Part shown: positions 54,260 to 62,102 of the stretch, in pieces | Layout of the letters: each line of letters starts with the position of its first letter | Position numbering within the stretch: position 1 is the first letter of the stretch | Assembly (NCBI GenBank): GCA_947499305.1 | Contig: CANMNN010000010.1 | Coordinates: 56,885 to 120,884 of the forward strand | DNA from: an uncultured Arenicella sp. | Lineage (GTDB): Bacteria > Pseudomonadota > Gammaproteobacteria > Arenicellales > Arenicellaceae | DNA: 64,000 nucleotides | Direction of reading: 5' to 3' | Made by a program: the position numbers and the translations under genes | The notes under the pieces: generated by a model | Databases searched by the model: none | What the model was told of the DNA's origin: nothing | Seen by the model: only the letters and a program-made list of their open reading frames with translations

Positions 54260-56107
54260 CTAGCTCCCCGATTCAGGAATCGGCACAAACATCGGGCCAC
54301 TAGTACATGGCCAAGTCTTAGTTTTTAGAACGCCATCTACTACATCGTTCTCAGCCCAACAGTATTGGCTACCATTCTTTCCGTCATTCTTCATTTGAGG
54401 AACATACCAGAGCACAATAGCTTCTCCCTTGAGTGCTTCAGCAGGCTGCATAAACTGCTCTGGGCCTTGCCGATAGTCGGTGTTACAACAACTGCCTAAA
54501 GTCACTAGGTCTCGGTCACCTTCGTCCTTCTCGGCATGATTAACCGTAGCATAGAAAAAAGCATCGTCGCCACGCCCACCATCCCCAAACTCACCGGTGG
54601 AAGGCGCCAACAAATAGCCCTGACCTTTAGCGTCCAAAATGCGATGACTGTATTGGTTCTCATACAAAAGCGATGTCTCTTGCTGGCGCGACCACGATTC
54701 TTTGCCAAGCGGCGTCCAATTGTCGCCCCATTCCTCTAAAGCATAGTTTGAACCGTTAGTCGACGCGCCCAAATCGATTCTCAAAATAGGACGATAGGTG
54801 GCATAATCACCACAGCCACGACCAAGATTTACCATGGCTACACGATAGCGCCCATCGTTATAAAACTCATATCTCTCTTCGTAACGATAGTTACATGGCG
54901 CGGGCCAGCTCTGCTGACGAAAATCTTGTGAAATGGAAAACCCCACTTGTTCTCCAGATTCAACGATTGCAGCAAATTTCGGTCCATCGAAAGCCACCAC
55001 AACCGCCGAGCTGAACATCGGACAGCCAGTAGCGTCACTGTAACCAAAATTATCCTTGCGCGAATAACTCACGTGCCAATCGACTACTTTGGCCGACCGA
55101 AATACAGGTTTTTTCTTAAATTTCGCGTTGGCAATTCGCAGACCGTCGGAGCTGGTTAAATGGTAATCAAAACTCCAGCCATTACGCACCAAGGTGTTTA
55201 TTTGCTCACAAAAATTCTTAAACACATACTCGTTTTCGAGTGTTCTTTCCGTCACGATAGTCGGCGGGCCGCTGTTGCCAACTGTGGTCCAGCGCAAACC
55301 CGCTACTTTCATGTCGGTGACATCAACTATCACCCAAAGAGCTTTATTACCGAGTACATAGGTTGGCGCCACGCATAAGTGTTTTGAGCGCTCGCACAAA
55401 GTGTCTTTTAGGGCTGATTTGGTATCAATCATCACCGGCATAACATCCTTGGCCTTGGTATCATCGCCAATAAACTTAAGGTAACGACCCACTTCAAGTT
55501 GCACCGCAGGTTCATGCTTTGCTATAGCTGTGGCTAAAGCTTTTAAGCGGTCACTAAGTTCTGGCTGCGACTCGGCAAAGCTATTGATGGACACTACCTT
55601 TTTATTCGTTGTATCAACTAGCCCGCTCACTGTAGCGTTGTAATAAAAATTATAGATATCAACCCTAAAACAACCGCCTTGCCAACAGGCATCTTCAGCA
55701 CCTACCCTATCACTTGGCAGTGCTGGCTTCACAGACATCACTTCGGAGCGCAAGGCCTTACCCGATTGAGGATCAAACAGTGATGATTTAAGCCTAGGAT
55801 CAGCCAGTAACAGACTTTGCGCAATTGCCGCTTGTGGATCACGCAGGTCCAGCAAAGGTAACACCGGCACCTCACCTTTTAATGCCTCATTAACTTGTCT
55901 TTTGTAGGCGACCTTGGCTTTAGAATTACTGACTTTAAACTTTGATGCAACCCAAGCTAACTTTGCAGCATCGTAGGGCAAAGCGATATCAGTAGCACCG
56001 CTAACTTCATCCACGCCATACGCATGGGCCGTAATATGAGGACACAGCAATAATATCCCGCAAACGAAAAGCGGCAAACGAAAAGCAACAATTTTTGTTA
56101 AGTTCAC
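54260..56107 (-). CDS. secreted protein with a degenerate copper-amine-oxidase-like C-terminal region
   Basis: A 615-residue protein starting at a GTG (56107), with a signal peptide (core LFVCGILLLCP, cleavage near AHA). Residues about 140-220 (NFYYNATVSGLVDTTNKKVV...QPELSDRL) recall the small N2/N3 domains of copper amine oxidases. Around 400-480, CNYRYEERYEFYNDGRYRV and RPILRIDLGASTNGSNYALE recall the segment that holds the topaquinone Tyr (N-Y-D/E) and the later R-x-D-x-x-x-x-G-x-x-N strand. The residue after N-Y is Arg and the copper-binding H-x-H is not seen, so an active oxidase is doubtful. About 15 cysteines suggest disulphides. It is first of a two-gene unit with the propeller protein. 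Confidence 0.55.
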   Translation of the reverse strand: MNLTKIVAFRLPLFVCGILLLCPHITAHAYGVDEVSGATDIALPYDAAKLAWVASKFKVSNSKAKVAYKRQVNEALKGEVPVLPLLDLRDPQAAIAQSLLLADPRLKSSLFDPQSGKALRSEVMSVKPALPSDRVGAEDACWQGGCFRVDIYNFYYNATVSGLVDTTNKKVVSINSFAESQPELSDRLKALATAIAKHEPAVQLEVGRYLKFIGDDTKAKDVMPVMIDTKSALKDTLCERSKHLCVAPTYVLGNKALWVIVDVTDMKVAGLRWTTVGNSGPPTIVTERTLENEYVFKNFCEQINTLVRNGWSFDYHLTSSDGLRIANAKFKKKPVFRSAKVVDWHVSYSRKDNFGYSDATGCPMFSSAVVVAFDGPKFAAIVESGEQVGFSISQDFRQQSWPAPCNYRYEERYEFYNDGRYRVAMVNLGRGCGDYATYRPILRIDLGASTNGSNYALEEWGDNWTPLGKESWSRQQETSLLYENQYSHRILDAKGQGYLLAPSTGEFGDGGRGDDAFFYATVNHAEKDEGDRDLVTLGSCCNTDYRQGPEQFMQPAEALKGEAIVLWYVPQMKNDGKNGSQYCWAENDVVDGVLKTKTWPCTSGPMFVPIPESGS

Positions 56108-56207
56108 ATTCTTTAGCGATTAATATTTGAGAACAGTTAGTTTGGCGGTTCTCAGAAAGAAATTCAATATGTGCTCACTCGACGCTTTGGAATAATATGG
56201 AATATGT

Positions 56208-57065
56208 CTACGCCGTTTTATCAAAAACCAAATCCCAGACACCGTGCCCCAATCGAATGCCTCGAGCTTCATATTTAGTATGCGGTCGATAGGCTGGTTT
56301 TTCGGCAGCCCCTTGGCTCAATAGTGGACTGTGAGTCGGCTCATAACCCTCGGCAGTTTGAGACCCTTCCGGTGGCCGTGAACTTTGAGCAGGCTTAAAT
56401 TCTTCGGCCCACAGCTCGCTGTCTTTTAACACCGCGCCGTCTTCTGACAAGAAGTGAGATGCTTTTGGCGCATCAGCAACGCTGTTTTCTAGATCTGCAT
56501 TGGTGGTCAAAACCGCCAACACATGTTCAGCGTAATGTTGCCAGTCGGTAGCCACATGAATTTGCCCACCAACCTTAAGTTTCTTAACTAAGTTTTCTAC
56601 AAAATTCGGCTGAATTAGGCGGCGTTTATAGTGGCGCTTTTTGTGCCATGGGTCAGGGAAAAAGATCTGTATACGGTCTAGCGATCCGTCGGGTATTTGC
56701 TGGTTAAGCACTAACACCGCGTCATCACCTGACACTCGAACGTTAGTCAGATTACGCTTTTTCGCTTGCACCAAACAGCTGCCAACTCCGGGGCGATGAA
56801 CTTCAATTCCAAAGAAATTCATCTCCGGGTGTGCCTCGGCCATATCAGCCAAGGACAAACCGTTACCAAATCCAATTTCCAACACTACCGGAGCCTTGCG
56901 ACCAAACAATTGATCCAAATCTAATTGCTCAGACCCTAAATCAACACCTTGAGTTGACCAGAGCTCATCAATGGCATTTTGTTGGCCGGTGGTGAGTTTG
57001 CCTTCGCGCTTTACAAAACTGCGAATTGGGCGAGTGAATCTATTATCGGTTGGTGAGTCAGACAT
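56208..57065 (-). CDS. trmB: tRNA (guanine-N7-)-methyltransferase
   Basis: A 285-residue TrmB, which methylates G46 in the variable loop of tRNAs using S-adenosylmethionine. Motifs: VVLEIGFGNG (AdoMet site), FFGIEVHRPGVGSCL, IQIFFPDPWHKKRHYKRRL and the closing TKYEARGIRLGHGVWDL. It is about 45 residues longer than the Escherichia coli enzyme because of a Pro/Ser/Gln-rich stretch at roughly 215-255 placed just before the TKYEARG motif. The ATG at 57065 is unambiguous. It is followed upstream by the HPr-rel-A genes, 36 bases away, possibly co-transcribed. Confidence 0.95.
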   Translation of the reverse strand: MSDSPTDNRFTRPIRSFVKREGKLTTGQQNAIDELWSTQGVDLGSEQLDLDQLFGRKAPVVLEIGFGNGLSLADMAEAHPEMNFFGIEVHRPGVGSCLVQAKKRNLTNVRVSGDDAVLVLNQQIPDGSLDRIQIFFPDPWHKKRHYKRRLIQPNFVENLVKKLKVGGQIHVATDWQHYAEHVLAVLTTNADLENSVADAPKASHFLSEDGAVLKDSELWAEEFKPAQSSRPPEGSQTAEGYEPTHSPLLSQGAAEKPAYRPHTKYEARGIRLGHGVWDLVFDKTA

Positions 57066-57101
57066 AATGTAGTTTGTTTACGGCTTTGGTCTCATTAAAA
57101 C

Positions 57102-57941
57102 TTAGGGTGCAACAAGAATGATCTCTAGCTGACTAGAGAAATCGTTGGGGAGTGTATCAAAGCCGCCATAGTCAAGCGAGTAACAGGGGGTATTTCGAAT
57201 CAATTTCATCATAGCTCGAAAGCCATGCCCCTCAAGATTGCGCGCGTTAACGTGGTTTGCCATTAAGCGCATTCCGGCCTCGGCACTAGAAAGCTTAGAA
57301 AACGAAAAACCGGTGCTCTTTTGATAATTGGGGAACACAAAAGCTCGTAATTTTTTCGACTCAGCAACTTGCTTCCCACCTAGGCAATCAATTGGCAAAG
57401 CAGTTGCAAATTTACCGGGCTGCACGAGTTCTGGGCGAGTGATTAAATGCTCAACAGCCTCTAAACCGTGAAACTTAATTTGGATTGGCCTCGCAATACC
57501 ATCGAGCACACCGTCATCATTCGCCAAAATTAACTCATCGGTAAGATAGCTAAACCCTTGAGCGACCAACCAAGTAGTAAACGTACTTTTGCCAGCACCA
57601 CTATTGGCAGGCACCACCAAAGCGCCCTCCCCCTTTGCAACCGACGCAGCATGCAAACAATGCACACTCTGCGCTTTGTCGGCAACATGAAACACTATAC
57701 GATCCGTGAGATGGTAAATAACATCCCCTGGCTGGTTTAACTTTCGGCGTAGGTTATTAGAGCGGTCAATCAACTCCCATTGGTCGTCCTTAAACCTCAA
57801 GCGAAGCTCTATACCTTGAGTATTACTTATGCGCTTTGTGCGCATTGCCGACAATGCCAGTTTCGCCACTTCTCTTGCAGGCCCAGCCTTAGCGCGCACC
57901 GTTATCTTAACGCCCGCCATGTCAATTAACCAACGTGCCAT
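57102..57941 (-). CDS. HprK-related kinase (HPr-rel-A system)
   Basis: A 279-residue protein related to HPr serine kinase/phosphatase. The P-loop reads PANSGAGKST (111-120). His94 and His97 (VHCLHAAS) sit just ahead of it. A Walker-B-like TDELIL follows at about 133-138. The N-terminal domain of true HprK is absent and the C-terminal part is different. The ATG overlaps the stop of the PqqD-like gene (TAATG). Together with the PqqD-like and nucleotidyltransferase genes it fits the trio that databases name the HPr-rel-A system, whose product is unknown. The substrate may be a peptide or a small molecule rather than HPr. Confidence 0.82.
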   Translation of the reverse strand: MARWLIDMAGVKITVRAKAGPAREVAKLALSAMRTKRISNTQGIELRLRFKDDQWELIDRSNNLRRKLNQPGDVIYHLTDRIVFHVADKAQSVHCLHAASVAKGEGALVVPANSGAGKSTFTTWLVAQGFSYLTDELILANDDGVLDGIARPIQIKFHGLEAVEHLITRPELVQPGKFATALPIDCLGGKQVAESKKLRAFVFPNYQKSTGFSFSKLSSAEAGMRLMANHVNARNLEGHGFRAMMKLIRNTPCYSLDYGGFDTLPNDFSSQLEIILVAP

Positions 57942-58225
57942 TAAGCCGCTACCTCTACTTTTTCGAGTACCGCTTTGTCGAGAAAATCGACCATCACTGA
58001 GAGCACATCAACTTCAATTTGCTCAGCTTGCTGAGGATAAGACTGCTGCAACCCTATAATGATTTCTTCTAAGCTATATTCACCAGTGCTGAGCTGCCAA
58101 ACTATCGCCGATGATCCGTTCAAATGCAGCGTAGTAGCGCTCTTAGGGTTAAACAGCAATAGTTCGCCGTCCATGTCTTCCACCAGGCAATCTGGGTTCT
58201 GCCGATAATAGTCTGTAATATTCAT
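57941..58225 (-). CDS. PqqD-family protein (HPr-rel-A system, putative peptide chaperone)
   Basis: A 94-residue PqqD-like winged-helix protein: DGELLLFNPKSATTLHLNGSSAIVWQLSTGEYSLEE is the family pattern. PqqD proteins bind the leader of ribosomally made peptides and hand them to modifying enzymes. No short precursor gene is evident in the flanking few hundred bases, so the client may be encoded elsewhere or be absent. It lies between the nucleotidyltransferase gene (12 bases) and the HprK-like gene (overlap by one base), an arrangement that indicates coupled translation. Confidence 0.85.
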   Translation of the reverse strand: MNITDYYRQNPDCLVEDMDGELLLFNPKSATTLHLNGSSAIVWQLSTGEYSLEEIIIGLQQSYPQQAEQIEVDVLSVMVDFLDKAVLEKVEVAA

Positions 58226-58237
58226 TTGGGTCTGAGT

Positions 58238-59350
58238 CTAGCCGCCGAGTAGACCTGAGTATGCCCGCCGAATTAACCAATTACTAACGCGTAAAGGGTG
58301 GCGAACCATCTTTATCCATAACAAGGACGCGCTAGGGTCAACGTTGTAATACAAATATAGCCACCAATCTGAAGGCAATAGTAAAGCCTTTAATTTATTG
58401 CCAAGACTGTTTTTACTTGAAAGCGCCGAGCGCAGTGACCCCATTATTTGCCCTACACTATTAAGCTTGCGAGAAGGCAGCGCGCTGATCTGCTGCATGA
58501 GCTCTTCTGGTAGAGGCGTTAATAGATGCAAACATCTAAGTGTATTAATTACATGCGGATACTCTTGCTCAAGCCGAGGCCATTGACCGGTTTTTAGCAC
58601 ATGCTGCGCAAGCCCTATTACATCCATCACATTGATCAATTTCAATACTGCGCCTGAGTGCAAGCCCTCTAGGTGCTTGGTAACTTGATGTAACATCTGC
58701 ACATCTTCAAGCGCCTGAAACTCCAACTCGCCCCACGTAATTGTTTGAAAACTCTCTTGCAATTTAGGGTAGTAGAAATGCCCGGTAACTTCCCGAGAAA
58801 TACCGTCGTGGTGCAACTCAACGCTCGAAACCATACCATTTACCGTTTTGGTGGCATTGGGCAGCTGATGCATGTCACGCATAAACTTTGATGGCTGAGT
58901 CTCAGGCAAGTCAAAGCCTATTTCACGCAGACAATCAGCCGCTGGATACTCAAGTTCTTGCGGTAATAGTAAATCCATGTCGCGCATAGGCCGAAGATAG
59001 CCCTCTTGATAAAGATGAGGCATAAGCGCTGCCCCCTTTAAAGCCACGTATGGAATGCTGCGCTGAGTCAAAATAGAATTAATCTCACACAATGATTCAT
59101 AGCGCGCTTGCGATGCGGCAGTATGCCGAGCTTTGAGTTGCCTAAGCGGGTCAATTAAAGCATCGGGGATAGGCAAGTCATGCTCAGCCATGTGCTTATT
59201 AACAAAGCCAGATAGACCATGCAGCTCTACTTGATCAATCCATTCTTGCCAATCGCGCTCTTGCGACAACTCACGACACGCGTGCTCTAGGTGTTGATCA
59301 ACAAGCTCAAAGCGCGCTAGAGCAATTACAGAAGGTAGAGGTGTGTGCAT
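58238..59350 (-). CDS. nucleotidyltransferase-family protein (HPr-rel-A system)
   Basis: About 370 residues, with the start chosen at 59350 (MHTPLPSVIALARFEL); a longer frame would cross into the divergent mutY start region. The centre holds IPYVALKGAALMPHLY...LRPMRDMDLLLP, the pattern of the uncharacterised nucleotidyltransferase family (NTP_transf_5 type), with the K-G and D-x-D active-site residues. No membrane segment is seen. As the first gene of the trio with PqqD and HprK-like proteins it could adenylylate or otherwise tag the product of the pathway. Divergent from mutY, with 59 bases between the start codons. Confidence 0.8.
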   Translation of the reverse strand: MHTPLPSVIALARFELVDQHLEHACRELSQERDWQEWIDQVELHGLSGFVNKHMAEHDLPIPDALIDPLRQLKARHTAASQARYESLCEINSILTQRSIPYVALKGAALMPHLYQEGYLRPMRDMDLLLPQELEYPAADCLREIGFDLPETQPSKFMRDMHQLPNATKTVNGMVSSVELHHDGISREVTGHFYYPKLQESFQTITWGELEFQALEDVQMLHQVTKHLEGLHSGAVLKLINVMDVIGLAQHVLKTGQWPRLEQEYPHVINTLRCLHLLTPLPEELMQQISALPSRKLNSVGQIMGSLRSALSSKNSLGNKLKALLLPSDWWLYLYYNVDPSASLLWIKMVRHPLRVSNWLIRRAYSGLLGG

Positions 59351-59409
59351 GCGTCTATAATATGCCAGTAGAGACTCCAGCGCAGCAAAAACTAAGGTCA
59401 CCAGCATTC

Positions 59410-60435
59410 ATGAAAATCATTAGCCAAACACTACTCAAATGGCACGCCGAACATGGGCGACATGACCTCCCATGGCAAAACACGCAAGACGCTTATCGCA
59501 TCTGGATTTCAGAAATCATGTTGCAACAAACTCAAGTTGCCACGGTGATTCCGTACTACCAAAAATTTATGTCGAGCTTTCCAACGATCATTGATTTAGC
59601 CAAAGCCGACAACGATGACGTAATGCACCATTGGACAGGTCTCGGCTACTACGCCCGAGCCCGAAACTTACACAAAGCCGCCAAGCAAATCGCGGAACAG
59701 CATAAAGGTGTTTTCCCTACACACTTCGACGATGTACTCGCCCTGCCCGGCATTGGTAAATCAACCGCCGGCGCGATACTCGCCTTTTCAACTTCGCAAC
59801 GTCACCCAATTCTCGACGGAAACGTCAAACGCGTGCTTGCAAGGTTTTACGAAGTAGAAGGCTGGTACGGCAAGAAAGAAGTAGAGAAAAAACTTTGGGC
59901 GCTGGCTGACACCAATACACCGAGCGAAAACGTGGCAACCTACACCCAAGCCATTATGGATTTTGGAGCAACACTCTGTAGCCGCAGCAAACCCAATTGC
60001 CAATCTTGTCCACTAAAACCACACTGCTCCGCTTTTAAGAGCGACAGCGTTAAAGAATTACCTCACGGCAAGCCAAAAACCAACAAGCCCACAAAGCAAA
60101 CTTTCATGCTCTTAGTAAAAAACGCCAACGACGAATTCTTGCTACAACAAAATCCGCCCTCAGGCATTTGGGGCGGACTGTGGTGCCCGGCTCAAGTAGA
60201 AACCTTAGAGCCAAATCACACAGTAGGCCACTTAGACGTTGAAACCTTGGAAACGCTCCCCATATTTAGACACACGTTTAGCCACTACCATCTCGAAATA
60301 ACACCGGTGTTGTGTCGGGTTGCAGGTAACACTCAGGTCGTCGCCGAATCAAACCAAGTGTGGTATAAATCGCAATCAGATAAAGCGTTAGGCCTCGCCG
60401 CGCCAGTAAAAAAACTCATGGAGTTATATTCCTAA
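59410..60435 (+). CDS. mutY: adenine DNA glycosylase
   Basis: A 341-residue MutY that removes adenine mispaired with 8-oxoguanine. The ATG at 59410 (MKIISQTLLKWH) is chosen over in-frame starts further upstream. Motifs: LPWQNTQDAYRIWISEIMLQQTQV with the catalytic Glu, the helix-hairpin-helix LPGIGKSTAGAI, the catalytic Asp in ILDGNVKRVLARF, and the 4Fe-4S cluster ligands C-x6-C-x2-C-x5-C (CSRSKPNCQSCPLKPHC). A C-terminal Nudix-like domain that recognises 8-oxoguanine follows (GIWGGLWCP). Its stop overlaps the start of yggX (TAATG), a common gene pair. Confidence 0.97.
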   Translation: MKIISQTLLKWHAEHGRHDLPWQNTQDAYRIWISEIMLQQTQVATVIPYYQKFMSSFPTIIDLAKADNDDVMHHWTGLGYYARARNLHKAAKQIAEQHKGVFPTHFDDVLALPGIGKSTAGAILAFSTSQRHPILDGNVKRVLARFYEVEGWYGKKEVEKKLWALADTNTPSENVATYTQAIMDFGATLCSRSKPNCQSCPLKPHCSAFKSDSVKELPHGKPKTNKPTKQTFMLLVKNANDEFLLQQNPPSGIWGGLWCPAQVETLEPNHTVGHLDVETLETLPIFRHTFSHYHLEITPVLCRVAGNTQVVAESNQVWYKSQSDKALGLAAPVKKLMELYS

Positions 60436-60734
60436 TGTCACGCACCGTATTCTGCCAAAAACTCAACATTGAAGCCCCCGGCCTAGCATTTCAAACTTGG
60501 CCAGGCGACCTCGGCAAACGTATCTTCGACAACATCTCGCAACAAGCTTGGGACCAGTGGGTAAACCACCAAACCATGCTAATTAACGAATATCGCCTCA
60601 ACCCAATGGACCCAAAAGCCAAAGAATTGATCGTAGGAGAACTCGAAAAGTTCTTATTCGGAGAAGGCGCAGAGAAACCAGCTGACTACGTGCCAGAAGG
60701 CAACAATAACGGCCCAGATCTGGAAGAATTCTAA
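60435..60734 (+). CDS. yggX: Fe(2+)-trafficking / oxidative damage protection protein
   Basis: A 99-residue YggX family protein: MSRTVFCQKLNIEAPGL with the conserved Cys7, PGDLGKRIF, QAWDQWVNHQTMLINEYRL, and the C-terminal GE-x-EKFLFGEG. It protects iron-sulphur proteins and is thought to help load iron, for example into its neighbour MutY, which has a 4Fe-4S cluster. Translation is coupled to mutY by a one-base overlap. The length is slightly above the 90-91 residues usual for the family because of an Asn/Asp/Glu-rich tail. Confidence 0.95.
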   Translation: MSRTVFCQKLNIEAPGLAFQTWPGDLGKRIFDNISQQAWDQWVNHQTMLINEYRLNPMDPKAKELIVGELEKFLFGEGAEKPADYVPEGNNNGPDLEEF

Positions 60735-60771
60735 ACACACAAAAAAAACCCGCAAGTACAGCGAAAAGTAC

Positions 60772-60800
60772 TTGACTAAAAGGGCCGATTGCATTGTAAT
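60772..60800 (+). promoter_or_regulatory. sigma-70 promoter for tRNA-Phe
   Basis: TTGACT (60772-60777), a 17-base spacer, then TGTAAT (60795-60800). The following TCGCCCTCC is a GC-rich discriminator, as in growth-rate-controlled stable-RNA promoters. It lies about 70 bases before the tRNA. Confidence 0.75.
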
Positions 60801-60809
60801 TCGCCCTCC

Positions 60810-60830
60810 AAACGGAACCCACTTCCGTTT
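60810..60830 (+). other. hairpin in the tRNA-Phe leader
   Basis: AAACGGAA (60810-60817) pairs with TTCCGTTT (60823-60830) around a five-base loop, followed by ATTTG. It lies between the promoter and the tRNA. It could be the rho-independent stop of yggX transcripts or a processing site in the tRNA precursor. Confidence 0.5.
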
Positions 60831-60869
60831 ATTTGTCCGGCTTCAGCGAGAAGCAAAAAAACGACAAAT

Positions 60870-60945
60870 GGCCAGGTAGCTCAGTCGGTAGAGCAGGGGA
60901 CTGAAAATCCCCGTGTCGGCAGTTCGATTCTGTCCCTGGCCACCA
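60870..60945 (+). tRNA. tRNA-Phe (GAA)
   Basis: A 76-base cloverleaf. The acceptor stem is GGCCAGG / CCTGGCC, followed by discriminator A and an encoded CCA. The D arm is GCTC-AGTCGGTA-GAGC. The anticodon arm is GGGGA-CTGAAAA-TCCCC, with anticodon GAA for phenylalanine. The T-loop TTCGATT is canonical. The integrase that follows 122 bases later suggests its 3' end serves as the attachment site of an integrated element. Confidence 0.97.
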
Positions 60946-61025
60946 TTTTCTCACTTAATAAAATCAAAGACTTACAAGCCATAAGCTTGTCTTTCAGCTC
61001 GCCCTCGATTTGACACCAAACAGCA

Positions 61026-61045
61026 ATCGGTACAATATCGGTACA
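61026..61045 (+). repeat. 9-bp direct repeat in the integrase control region
   Basis: ATCGGTACA occurs at 61026-61034 and 61037-61045, spaced 11 bases start to start, about one helical turn. Repeats so placed between an attachment site and its integrase are often arm-type integrase or excisionase sites, or operators. Confidence 0.5.
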
Positions 61046-61067
61046 TCTACCAGTTTTGAGGTGACGT

Positions 61068-62102
61068 ATCGCTACTATTACAAAGACAGAATCAGGCACT
61101 TGGAAAGCTCTTATTAGGCGTAAAGGATGGCCTACAGTTTCCAAAACATTCCGCGTAAAACGTGATGCTGAAAACTGGGGTCGTTCGACCGAAGATGAAA
61201 TTATTCGGGGTATTTACGTTCCTAGAAACAACTCCGAAAAATTGACTGTTGCAGCGGCATTAGACCGCTATGTAAAAGAAGTAGTCCCCACTAAGAAACC
61301 AAGCGGCCATAGACGTGATATCGGCCGCGCCGAATTCCTAAAATCAAAGCTTGGTCAATACAGTTTAGCGGCACTAAATGCCGAGCTAATTGCTGAGTTC
61401 AGAGATGAACGATTAGCTGAGGGTAAGGCCAACAATACTGTGAGACTAGAACTCGCCCTGTTGAGCCACATGTACACCATAGCGATAAAAGAATGGAGCC
61501 TTGGTTTAACGGCTAACCCAGTTCTAAATATCCGCAAGCCCAGCCCAGGCCAAGGTAGAAACCGTCGCTTAAACGGCGATGAGGAAGTTCGATTACTTAA
61601 AGCTTGTGATGAACACAGCAATCCTTTTCTAGGTTGGATTGTTCGTATTGCTTTGTATACTTCGATGAGAAAGAGTGAAATCACCTCTCTGACTCGCGAG
61701 CAAATAAATTTAGAGAAACGCACTATTTTTCTGCCTGACACAAAAAACGGATCTGTTAGAACTGTTCCACTTACAAACAAAGCTTACTTAGTCGTGAAAG
61801 AAGCTTTAAGCCACCCCATTCGCCCAATCGATACAAACCTTATCTTTTGTGGCGAACCAGGCAAAGATGGAAAACGAAAGCCTTATGTGATCAATCGAAT
61901 TTGGGTTGCTGCATTAGAGCGCGCCGAAATTACAGGACTGCGGTTCCATGATTTAAGGCATGAGGCAACCAGCAGATTTGTTGAGGCTGGTTTGTCAGAT
62001 CAGGAAGTAGCATCAATAACTGGGCACAAATCTATGCAGATGCTACATAGATACACGCACCTCAGAACTGAAAATTTAACTGATAAGATAGCGGATATAT
62101 GA
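61068..62102 (+). CDS. tyrosine recombinase / integrase with apparent AUC start
   Basis: About 344 residues. The catalytic domain has the Arg in SMRKSEITSL, the Lys in DTKNGSVRTVPL, HDLRHEA, and the closing GHKSMQMLHRYTH with the nucleophilic Tyr. The N-terminal arm-binding region (ATITKTESGTWKALIRRKG) continues upstream of the first conventional start (TTG at 61242), but its first codon is ATC at 61068. GAGGT lies five bases before that ATC, and a TGA lies two codons upstream, so no ATG, GTG or TTG is available for the full-length protein. It either starts at AUC or makes a shortened product. Its stop overlaps the start of the next gene (ATGA). Confidence 0.82.
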   Translation: MATITKTESGTWKALIRRKGWPTVSKTFRVKRDAENWGRSTEDEIIRGIYVPRNNSEKLTVAAALDRYVKEVVPTKKPSGHRRDIGRAEFLKSKLGQYSLAALNAELIAEFRDERLAEGKANNTVRLELALLSHMYTIAIKEWSLGLTANPVLNIRKPSPGQGRNRRLNGDEEVRLLKACDEHSNPFLGWIVRIALYTSMRKSEITSLTREQINLEKRTIFLPDTKNGSVRTVPLTNKAYLVVKEALSHPIRPIDTNLIFCGEPGKDGKRKPYVINRIWVAALERAEITGLRFHDLRHEATSRFVEAGLSDQEVASITGHKSMQMLHRYTHLRTENLTDKIADI

